22,076 bases of DNA from Ruminococcus flavefaciens. GTDB lineage: Bacteria > Bacillota > Clostridia > Oscillospirales > Ruminococcaceae. The stretch is taken from assembly GCA_002373775.1 (NCBI GenBank), contig DFJW01000086.1, forward strand, positions 1-22,076, read 5' to 3'. Of this stretch, positions 16,317 to 22,076 are shown piece after piece. How positions within the stretch are numbered: the stretch's first letter is position 1; each line of letters starts with the position of its first letter. The notes under the pieces are model-generated. The model had not been told where the DNA came from. It saw only the letters and a list, made by a program, of their open reading frames with translations, and searched no databases. Position numbers and translations under genes: made by a program.

Positions 16317-17378
16317 TCAGCCTCCTGTAATCAGACGCACTATGTCGTTGTATGTCACGAATATCATTATGCCGAACAGCAGGACCATTCCCGCAAGGTG
16401 AACGTAGCCCTCGTGTTCCGGCTTTACGGGCTTGCGGCGAACGAGTTCGATGAGGCAGAACAGCAGTCTGCCGCCGTCAAGTCCGGGTATGGGGAGAAGA
16501 TTGAATATTCCCACATTTATGGTAATGAGCGAAGTGAGATACAGCAGGTTGAACAGCGTATCCTCCTTGTCTTCGCTTTCGGTCGCCACTTCGTTTATGG
16601 TGGACACTACACCCACCGGTCCGGACATCTCTTCCTTCTCCACTTTTCCGGTGGCGAGCTGTTTCAGCGATATGCCGACCACATGTGTCATGGAGAGGAA
16701 CATGTTCCCGGCGCTCTTGGTGACGGTCAGCACGTTCCTCTTCTCCTGTTCGAGTCCGAAATCCACCATGTCCCCAAGCTGGGTGTCACGGAAGACCACG
16801 CCTTCCAGTTCAACTTTTTCGCCGTCACGCTTTACCACCACGTCGTGGGTATCGGTCTTGGCGGAACCGAAAATGAAGTTGAGGTCAACGAAGCTGAATA
16901 TCCTCGTGCCGTCGATCTTTATGAACTGGTCGCCCTTTTTCAGTCCCGTCTCCACACTTCTGGCACAGTAGACCGGCTGTCCGCTGTCCGGATCGACGTA
17001 ATATCTGAATCCCGAGACCTTGGTGGTCATGACGCTGTCCATCATGCCTGCCATTACCACCAGCAGGATGAATCCCATGATGAAGTTCATGAACGGACCT
17101 GCAAAGAGAACTATCATGCGCTTCCAGAGGGCGGCATTCCTGAAGCCTCTGGAATCCGCAGTGGTCTCGTCCTCGCCCTCCATTGCGCAGTAACCGCCGA
17201 TAGGCAGCAGGCGCAGGGAATACATGGTCTCCCCTTTTTTCTTCTGGACTATCTTAGGTCCCATGCCTATGGCGAACTCCAGCACACGGATGCCGCTGAG
17301 TTTTGCGCAGATGAAATGGCCGAATTCGTGGACTGTGACTATCAGACCGAAAATGATTATCGCTATAACTATGCCCAT
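16317..17378 (-). CDS. rseP: RIP site-2 metalloprotease (RseP/RasP)
   Basis: RseP cleaves transmembrane substrates such as anti-sigma factors and leftover signal peptides inside the membrane. The 353-aa protein has the first helix carrying HEFGH (17-21) with zinc ligands H17 and H21 and base E18, a second helix around 90-115, a PDZ domain at about 120-205 and the C-terminal NLLPIPGLDGG (293-303), where D301 is the third zinc ligand. A final helix ends the protein. It lies between dxr (28 nt gap) and ispG, the usual Firmicutes position. AAAGGA precedes the ATG. The substrate anti-sigma factor is not in the window. Confidence 0.95.
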   Translation of the reverse strand: MGIVIAIIIFGLIVTVHEFGHFICAKLSGIRVLEFAIGMGPKIVQKKKGETMYSLRLLPIGGYCAMEGEDETTADSRGFRNAALWKRMIVLFAGPFMNFIMGFILLVVMAGMMDSVMTTKVSGFRYYVDPDSGQPVYCARSVETGLKKGDQFIKIDGTRIFSFVDLNFIFGSAKTDTHDVVVKRDGEKVELEGVVFRDTQLGDMVDFGLEQEKRNVLTVTKSAGNMFLSMTHVVGISLKQLATGKVEKEEMSGPVGVVSTINEVATESEDKEDTLFNLLYLTSLITINVGIFNLLPIPGLDGGRLLFCLIELVRRKPVKPEHEGYVHLAGMVLLFGIMIFVTYNDIVRLITGG

Positions 17379-17406
17379 TGGTGTATTATCCTTTCTGTTT
17401 GCCGGC

Positions 17407-18558
17407 TCAGAGTGCGGCTATGTACTCTCTCACATACTGACGCGCTTTCCTGTCTGCCTCAGCAACGTCCTCGTAGCAGTTTATCTCGGAATATCCGAAC
17501 TTTTCAAGGACAGATGAGACTATCTCGCCGATGTCGATGAACTTTATCCCGTCGTGCAGGAACGCCTTCACAGCTTCTTCGTTGGCTGAATTCACAAGGC
17601 AGGGATATGCTCCTCCGCGCTTTATAGCTTCGATAGCGGCTGACAGGCACCTGAACGTCTCATAGTCCGGCTTTTCGAATGTGAGCTTGCCGTAGTCTGT
17701 GAGGGAGAGCCTGCCTGTGGGACAGCTCACCCTTTCCGGATAGAGAAGTGCGTACTGTATCGGTATCTTCATATCAGGGACGCCAAGCTGTGCGATGACG
17801 GAGTAATCATCGTACTCCACCGCGGAATGCACCACGCTCTGGCGGTGGACGACTATCTCTATCTGGTCAGGTCTCAGGTCAAAGAGCCACTTTGCTTCGA
17901 TGAATTCCAGCCCCTTGTTCATGAGTGTGGCGGAATCAATGGTTATCTTGCTGCCCATGTCCCAGTTGGGATGTTTAAGAGCCTGTTCCTTGGTGACGCG
18001 GCGCAGTTCTTCATAGGTCTTGCCGAAGAACGGTCCGCCGGAGGCAGTCAGTATCATCTTGCTCATCTGTGAGCGCTTGTTTCCTTGCAGGCACTGGAAC
18101 ACCGCGGAGTGTTCGCTGTCCACGGGGTAGATCTTCACGCCTTTCTCAGCTGCCGCCTTCATCACCAGTTCGCCGCCGGCAACAAGAGTCTCCTTGTTGG
18201 CGAGAGCGATGTCCTTGCCGGCTTCTATCGCCCACAGCGTGGGATGAAGACCTATCATGCCGACTACTGAATTCAGGAGGATGTCTGCGTTGTCCATTTT
18301 CGCGATGGCACAGAGTCCCTCTTCGCCGGAAAGCACCCGGATGTCCGTATCCGAGAGCCGGGATGCCAGTTCGGAGGCTTTTTCTTCGTCATAGACCGAA
18401 ACTATCTCCGGTCGGAACTTTCTCGCCTGTTCTTCGAGCAGACCGATGTTGTGATGTGCTGCAAGAGCCGTTACCTTCAGATCATGCTTCTCGCAGACTT
18501 CAAGCGCCTGAGTACCGATAGAGCCGGTGGATCCGAGGATAGCTACTGTTTTATTCAT
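17407..18558 (-). CDS. dxr: 1-deoxy-D-xylulose 5-phosphate reductoisomerase
   Basis: Dxr (IspC) converts DXP to MEP with NADPH, the committed MEP-pathway step and the fosmidomycin target. The 383-aa protein starts with the dinucleotide-binding GSTGSIG (9-15), has NKETLVAGGELV (121-132), metal ligands D147 and E149 in PVDSEH and E221 in EFIEAKW, plus the flexible-loop region TASGGPFF and HPNWDMGSKITIDSATL. AAAGGTGA stands 6 nt before the ATG. It is preceded by a 111-nt gap after cdsA, the largest within this operon, which holds a hairpin and a possible internal promoter. Confidence 0.97.
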   Translation of the reverse strand: MNKTVAILGSTGSIGTQALEVCEKHDLKVTALAAHHNIGLLEEQARKFRPEIVSVYDEEKASELASRLSDTDIRVLSGEEGLCAIAKMDNADILLNSVVGMIGLHPTLWAIEAGKDIALANKETLVAGGELVMKAAAEKGVKIYPVDSEHSAVFQCLQGNKRSQMSKMILTASGGPFFGKTYEELRRVTKEQALKHPNWDMGSKITIDSATLMNKGLEFIEAKWLFDLRPDQIEIVVHRQSVVHSAVEYDDYSVIAQLGVPDMKIPIQYALLYPERVSCPTGRLSLTDYGKLTFEKPDYETFRCLSAAIEAIKRGGAYPCLVNSANEEAVKAFLHDGIKFIDIGEIVSSVLEKFGYSEINCYEDVAEADRKARQYVREYIAAL

Positions 18559-18595
18559 TGATGTTCACCTTTTTTCAGGGAAATACTTCCCGGAT

Positions 18596-18601
18596 ATTAT
18601 A
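18596..18601 (-). promoter_or_regulatory. Possible internal -10 box upstream of dxr
   Basis: The hexamer TATAAT occurs on the minus strand 37 nt before the dxr start. No good -35 hexamer is found 16-18 bp upstream (the best is about GCATTT/CATTTT), and there is no TG extension. It would serve the dxr-rseP-ispG-polC half of the operon if active. Weakly supported. Confidence 0.3.
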
Positions 18602-18624
18602 TGTTATCTTTCCCGATAAAATGC

Positions 18625-18662
18625 GAAAGGGACTATACGCAGCAATACGTTAGTCTCCTTTC
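18625..18662 (-). terminator. Hairpin after cdsA, possible weak terminator or processing site
   Basis: On the minus strand GAAAGG-A-GACTA (18651-18662) pairs with TAGTCCCTTTC (18625-18635) over 11 bp with one bulged A and a 15-nt loop, 7 nt after the cdsA stop. It is followed by GCATTTTATC, a short U-run. This could partly terminate the upstream transcript and make dxr expression semi-independent, or mark an RNA processing site. Confidence 0.45.
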
Positions 18663-18669
18663 TGAAGCT

Positions 18670-19578
18670 TTAATTGACCGCGATATCCAGCAGGGATATC
18701 ATGCCATAGAATGTGGGCAGCACGAAGAGAACGCTGTCGAAGCGGTCCATAAGACCGCCGTGTCCCGGCATTATCTTTCCGTAATCCTTGAAGCCTATCT
18801 GCCGCTTTACCATTGAAGCGGAGAGGTCTCCCACTGTGCCTATGACTGCACAGACTGCGCCTATCACAAAGGCAAGGACCGCCGTAGTGGTCCAGCTGTT
18901 TCCCAGCTGTACGGCAGATGAGGAATTCTTTCCGTAGATGAGGAATGCAGCTGCAAACACGATGCCTGTGGTGACGATGCCGCCGATGAAGCCCTCGATA
19001 GTCTTCTTGGGGCTTATCTCCGGGCAGAGCTTGTGCTTTCCAATAGCCACACCGGTAAAGTAAGCACCCGTGTCGGCGATCCATGCGCCGCAGAGTCCCA
19101 TGATGAGGAGGAAGAGACCGTTCTCGCTGTCCATGCGGTCGATGCGTACCATAGTTGACATAGCCTGCGGCACCAACACCATGCTTGCCAGAGCGAAGAA
19201 TATCTGCTCATAGCGCAGTTCCTTGTGCTTTCTGAGCCATGTTACGAACACCACGAAGGCAGCCGCAAGGCTTATGACAAAGGCGATAACAGAGTATTCT
19301 CCGTTGTAGATGACCTGTTTCACATCCTCGCCGTCACAGGATGCCACAGTGCTGCTCTCGCAGAAAAACTGGTACACGAAAGGCATCGACACGCCGCAGA
19401 GTTCAACTGCCATGAACACGGGGAACACCTTTTCCAGCTTTACCGCACGGAGAAGCTCAAAGAGCATCACGCCGATCATAGCTGCAACAGCAATGGGCAG
19501 CAAAAGGGTGTCGTGGAATATGAAGACCACGACCATGAGAGCTGCACCCACAGCTCCCGAAATTATCCTTGTAAGCAT
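18670..19578 (-). CDS. cdsA: Phosphatidate cytidylyltransferase
   Basis: CdsA makes CDP-diacylglycerol from phosphatidic acid and CTP, the precursor of the acidic membrane phospholipids. The 302-aa protein is strongly hydrophobic, with several predicted helices, including a hydrophobic N terminus. The family signature spans residues 253-282: S-x-x-KR, then FKDYGKIMPGHGGLMDRFD, with D278 and D281 near the end. A hydrophilic insertion around 65-90 holds two Cys residues and faces either side of the membrane. The start overlaps the uppS stop as TGATG, with GGAGGTG 4 nt upstream. Confidence 0.95.
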   Translation of the reverse strand: MLTRIISGAVGAALMVVVFIFHDTLLLPIAVAAMIGVMLFELLRAVKLEKVFPVFMAVELCGVSMPFVYQFFCESSTVASCDGEDVKQVIYNGEYSVIAFVISLAAAFVVFVTWLRKHKELRYEQIFFALASMVLVPQAMSTMVRIDRMDSENGLFLLIMGLCGAWIADTGAYFTGVAIGKHKLCPEISPKKTIEGFIGGIVTTGIVFAAAFLIYGKNSSSAVQLGNSWTTTAVLAFVIGAVCAVIGTVGDLSASMVKRQIGFKDYGKIMPGHGGLMDRFDSVLFVLPTFYGMISLLDIAVN

Positions 19579-20318
19579 CAGACACCTCCGAAACGACGCT
19601 GACGGCGGCTGAATTCGATGAGCGCCTTGTCCAGTTCAGCGGGCGTGAAATCCGGCCAGAGGATGTCTGTGAAGTAGTACTCCGCATAGGCGCACTGCCA
19701 TATCAGGTAGTTGGAAAGACGCATCTCCCCGCTGGGACGTATCACAAGGTCAACATCCGGGATGCCCTTGGTGTAAAGCTCGCCGGATATGGAGTCCTCG
19801 GTGATGTCCTCGGGGCGTATCTCGCCGTCCACAGCCTTCTGTGCCAGTATCCTTGCAGCATGAGCAAGCTCATCACGGCCGCCGTAATTGACAGCCATCA
19901 TGAGCGTCATTTCATCATACTTTGCCGTGTCCTCTTCCAGCTTTATCATCTTCTCCTGAAGGTCCTCGTCAAAAGCCGACTTGTCCCCGAGAAAGATCAT
20001 GCGTGTGTTCTCGCTGAGGAAGTTGCGCACGTCCACGATGTAGTCGCGGAAGAGTTCCATAATAGTATTGACCTCGTCTTTCGGACGCTGCCAGTTCTCG
20101 GTTGAGAAGGCATAGAAAGAGATGTTTTTCAGCCCGATATCCTTGCAGTAGCGGACTATCTTCTTGAAGTTCTTAGCGCCTTCCCTGTGACCGAACGATC
20201 TCGGCAGACCGCGTTTTTTCGCCCATCTGCCGTTGCCGTCCATGATAAAGCCCACATGTGCCGGAAGCACCTCCGGCAGTGTAAGCCCTTCTTTTTCCTT
20301 TTTTCCGAACAATGCCAT
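19578..20318 (-). CDS. uppS: Isoprenyl transferase (undecaprenyl diphosphate synthase type)
   Basis: UppS condenses IPP units in cis onto farnesyl diphosphate to make the C55 lipid carrier for peptidoglycan and wall polymers. The 246-aa protein has the cis-prenyltransferase signatures HVGFIMDGNGRWAKKRG (21-37) with catalytic D27, FSTENW (71-76), and the IPP-binding RPSGEMRLSN (194-203), where the usual Thr after the first Arg is Pro, with E213 as metal ligand. It links the isoprenoid genes dxr and ispG of the same operon to the cell envelope. Its ribosome site (GGTGA, 4 nt) is weak; the frr stop lies 10 nt upstream. Confidence 0.95.
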   Translation of the reverse strand: MALFGKKEKEGLTLPEVLPAHVGFIMDGNGRWAKKRGLPRSFGHREGAKNFKKIVRYCKDIGLKNISFYAFSTENWQRPKDEVNTIMELFRDYIVDVRNFLSENTRMIFLGDKSAFDEDLQEKMIKLEEDTAKYDEMTLMMAVNYGGRDELAHAARILAQKAVDGEIRPEDITEDSISGELYTKGIPDVDLVIRPSGEMRLSNYLIWQCAYAEYYFTDILWPDFTPAELDKALIEFSRRQRRFGGV

Positions 20319-20328
20319 TATATCACCA

Positions 20329-20883
20329 TTAAACTGTCATTATCTCTTTTTCTTTGTCAGCAACAGTCTTGTCAACGTCTGCGCAGAACTTGTCGGTGAG
20401 GTCCTGCACCTTCTTCTCGCAGTCCTTGAGGTCGTCCTCAGTTATCTCGGAAGCCTTCTGCATCTTCTTGAGCTTGTCCATAGTGTCGCGGCGGATAGAG
20501 CGGACTGTCACCTTGCACTCTTCGCCGTACTTCTTTACAGTCTTGCAGAGTTCCTTACGTCTGTCCTCGGTGAGCTGAGGGAAAGCAAGTCTGATGACGC
20601 TGCCGTCGTTGGTGGGATTGATGCCGATATCAGAAGCCTGTATAGCCTTTTCGATGAGTTTCAGAGTGGACTTGTCCCACGGCTGGATGACCAGAATCCT
20701 TGCCTCTGAAACGGATACTGCTGCCATCTGGTTCACAGGAGTGGGAGCACCGTAGTAGTCAACGAGCACCTTGTCGAGGATGCCGGGATTTGCTCTTCCT
20801 GCACGGATAGATGCGAACTCGTTGCCGAGCGCATTGAGACTCTTGTTCATTTTTTCCTTAGCTGCATTGATAGTTTCTTTCAT
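20329..20883 (-). CDS. frr: Ribosome recycling factor
   Basis: Frr splits post-termination ribosomes together with EF-G. The 184-aa protein has the standard length, a helical-bundle pattern and the conserved NALGNEFASIRAGRANPGIL segment (17-36) forming the domain I tip, then VDYYGAPTPVNQMA, and the C-terminal helix with AEVDK-like KFCADVDKTVADKEKEIM. It lies 52 nt after pyrH, with AAAGGAAG before the ATG. The pyrH-frr pairing is near-universal in bacteria. Confidence 0.98.
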   Translation of the reverse strand: MKETINAAKEKMNKSLNALGNEFASIRAGRANPGILDKVLVDYYGAPTPVNQMAAVSVSEARILVIQPWDKSTLKLIEKAIQASDIGINPTNDGSVIRLAFPQLTEDRRKELCKTVKKYGEECKVTVRSIRRDTMDKLKKMQKASEITEDDLKDCEKKVQDLTDKFCADVDKTVADKEKEIMTV

Positions 20884-20935
20884 TGGTATTACTTCCTTTC
20901 GTATTATGATATATTATTCACGACCGGTACGCAGG

Positions 20936-21646
20936 TCAGTTCTCTGCTACTACTGTACCGATATTTTCTCCCATTACTGCGTCGTAGATATTGTCAGGAC
21001 GGCTGAGATCGAAGACGAGCATCTTCATTCCGTTGTCACGGCACATAGCTGCCGCAGTTGAATCCATAACGCCCAGTTCTTCGCTGATGACCTGAGTGAA
21101 TGTGAGCTTGTCGTACTTCTTTGCATCGTCAAACTTGTGAGGATCCTTATCGTAAACACCGTCAACAAGAGTCGCCTTCAGGAAGATATCCGCCTGTATC
21201 TCGACTGCACGGAGTGAAGCAGCCGTATCAGTGGAGAAGAAGGGATTTCCTGTGCCGCAGCCGAAGATGACCACTCTTCCCTTTTCAAGATGACGGACAG
21301 CTCTGTTGCGGATATAAGGCTCAGCCACCTGCTGCATGAGTATAGCGGTCTGAACTCGCACGATACATCCGAGGGACTCCAGCACATCTGCAAGAGCGAG
21401 AGCGTTCATGGCAGTAGCGAGCATACCGATGTGATCCGCACGGGTACGGTCCATAGCACCGCTTGAACGGCCTCTCCAGTAGTTTCCGCCGCCGACTACT
21501 ATGGCGACCTGAACGCCTTCATCCACGCACTTCTTGATGCTTTTGCAGATGTCCGTTATGACGTCATAGTTGAGTCCGGTCTTCTTATCGCCGGCAAGAG
21601 CCTCGCCGCTGACTTTGAGCAGTATACGTTTATATTTTGGTTCCAT
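20936..21646 (-). CDS. pyrH: UMP kinase
   Basis: PyrH phosphorylates UMP to UDP and belongs to the amino-acid kinase fold, forming hexamers activated by GTP and inhibited by UTP. The 236-aa protein has LKVSGEAL (10-17), GGGNYWRG (52-59) and the UMP-binding [17 protein letters not shown] (69-85). An in-frame GTG at 21658 would add four residues; I prefer ATG 21646 because GAGGTG lies just before it and the N terminus then reads [11 protein letters not shown], typical of the family. It is the first gene of the operon. Confidence 0.97.
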   Translation of the reverse strand: MEPKYKRILLKVSGEALAGDKKTGLNYDVITDICKSIKKCVDEGVQVAIVVGGGNYWRGRSSGAMDRTRADHIGMLATAMNALALADVLESLGCIVRVQTAILMQQVAEPYIRNRAVRHLEKGRVVIFGCGTGNPFFSTDTAASLRAVEIQADIFLKATLVDGVYDKDPHKFDDAKKYDKLTFTQVISEELGVMDSTAAAMCRDNGMKMLVFDLSRPDNIYDAVMGENIGTVVAEN

Positions 21647-21676
21647 ATTGCACCTCACTAAAAAATATCTACATCT

Positions 21677-21705
21677 ATTTTACACTAAAAATACAAATCT
21701 GTAAA
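21677..21705 (-). promoter_or_regulatory. Promoter of the pyrH-frr-uppS-cdsA-dxr-rseP-ispG-polC operon
   Basis: On the minus strand TTTACA (21700-21705) and TAAAAT (21677-21682) are separated by exactly 17 bp, each matching five of six consensus bases. Transcription would start near 21670, about 24 nt before the pyrH ATG. Upstream DNA is very A/T-rich, including an 8-bp TGAAAAAA/TTTTTTCA inverted repeat at 21715-21736, which might act as an UP element. Confidence 0.65.
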
Positions 21706-21863
21706 GGGATATTCTGAAAAAAAGCAAATTTTTTCATTTACTTAACATTAACTTTATATTACCGGCGGTGAGTTCAGCCGGAACATGCCCTTCGCGCTTG
21801 CACATTTGGCAACATGCACAAATCTGTTGAAAAATTATTGTCACGCAAAATTATGATTTTCCC
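21706..21863. other. Noncoding spacer between divergent pyrH and tRNA-Ser promoters
   Basis: No ORF with a ribosome site is seen. Contents: the A/T inverted repeat at 21715-21736; a small dyad CCGGC/GCCGG in the stretch around 21762-21781; and a direct repeat TGCACA separated by 10 bp (21799-21820 region). None matches a riboswitch or known RNA that I recognise. Confidence 0.4.
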
Positions 21864-21892
21864 TTGACTTATGTACAATGGCGTGTTATAAT
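21864..21892 (+). promoter_or_regulatory. Strong sigma-A-type promoter of the tRNA-Ser gene
   Basis: TTGACT (21864-21869), a 17-bp spacer and a perfect TATAAT (21887-21892) lie 38 bp before the tRNA 5' end, giving a start near 21899 and a leader of about 30 nt. Near-consensus boxes suit a stable RNA gene. The pyrH promoter fires in the opposite direction from the other side of the spacer. Confidence 0.85.
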
Positions 21893-21930
21893 AATTAAGC
21901 TGACTGAGCAACAGATCAGCAATAACAAAT

Positions 21931-22019
21931 GGAGAGGTATCGAAGCGGTCATAACGAGGCGGTCTTGAAAACCGTTTGACTTAACGGTCACGTGGGTTCG
22001 AATCCCACCCTCTCCGCCA
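21931..22019 (+). tRNA. tRNA-Ser (anticodon UGA)
   Basis: An 89-nt class II tRNA: acceptor arms GGAGAGG and CCTCTCC pair fully, followed by G and an encoded CCA. The anticodon loop CTTGAAA gives UGA (21966-21968), which reads UCA and other UCN serine codons. The long variable arm forms TGAC/GTCA pairing (about 21977-21990) and the T arm has GTGGGTTCGAATCCCAC. A T7 run starts 2 nt after the gene and may be a weak end signal, although another tRNA appears to follow. Confidence 0.96.
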
Positions 22020-22054
22020 ATTTTTTTCTGGCATGGTCAATTTCCAGCCGGTTT

Positions 22055-22076
22055 GCGGATTTACCCAAGTGGTGAA
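22055..22076 (+). tRNA. 5' end of a probable second tRNA (class II type), cut by window edge
   Basis: The final 22 bases, GCGGATTTACCCAAGTGGTG followed by AA, look like an acceptor strand, T8, and a D arm with A14 and the G18-G19 pair. The ACCCAAGTGG pattern resembles tRNA-Ser and other long-arm tRNAs. The anticodon lies outside the window, so the identity cannot be given. Spacing of 35 nt from tRNA-Ser suggests a tandem tRNA array. Confidence 0.5.

Noticed and set aside
16398..17540. 380-codon plus-strand frame opposite rseP and the dxr end
   Set aside because: It is antisense to a clearly recognised metalloprotease with intact zinc motifs; the His/Glu-rich translation is typical of an antisense shadow.
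22021..22027. T7 run after tRNA-Ser as a full terminator
   Set aside because: No separate stem precedes it, and a second tRNA seems to begin 28 nt later, so read-through is as likely.
1..22076. Mobile elements, CRISPR array, prophage, defence or toxin system
   Set aside because: No transposase, integrase, regular repeat array, toxin-antitoxin pair or target-site duplication was seen; genes are densely packed core functions.

Overview
This is a conserved core stretch of a Firmicutes (Bacillota, Clostridia) chromosome. PolC-type polymerase, short HisG with HisZ, the MEP-pathway genes dxr and ispG, AGGAGG-like ribosome sites and moderate GC fit an Oscillospiraceae/Ruminococcus-like organism. 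The genus is an inference. I see no insertion sequence, prophage, CRISPR array or rRNA.

Layout. At the left edge a plus-strand gene (DUF1015 family) is cut by the window and ends at a strong hairpin terminator (588-620). Everything from there to 21646 is on the minus strand and reads right to left as two back-to-back operons. The first starts at a promoter at 21677-21705: pyrH, frr, uppS, cdsA, dxr, rseP, ispG, polC. It joins UMP supply, ribosome recycling, isoprenoid and phospholipid synthesis, membrane proteolysis and replication. This is the familiar Firmicutes order, with ispG where Bacillus subtilis has proS. The second starts at a promoter whose -35 box lies one base past the polC stop: hisZ, hisG, hisD, hisC, hisB, hisH, a tyrosine-phosphatase-like gene, hisA, a 65-aa membrane protein, a GNAT acetyltransferase, hisF, a cytidine-deaminase-like gene, hisI, hisE and tcdA. 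At the right edge, on the plus strand, are tRNA-Ser(UGA) under its own promoter and the start of a probable second tRNA.

How the genes work together. The his operon encodes every histidine step from ATP plus PRPP to histidine except histidinol-phosphate phosphatase. No HAD, PHP or IMPase-type enzyme for that step is visible. A protein-tyrosine-phosphatase-like gene is instead translationally coupled (ATGA) between hisH and hisA, which makes it a candidate for the missing step. The his promoter is overlapped by a perfect 22-bp palindrome, and a second related copy lies 24 bp downstream, suggesting repressor control; no T-box or His-rich leader peptide is seen.

The window is mostly ordinary. 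The most interesting points are the embedded phosphatase, the tandem operator, the atypical deaminase and the small membrane protein/GNAT pair inside the his operon.
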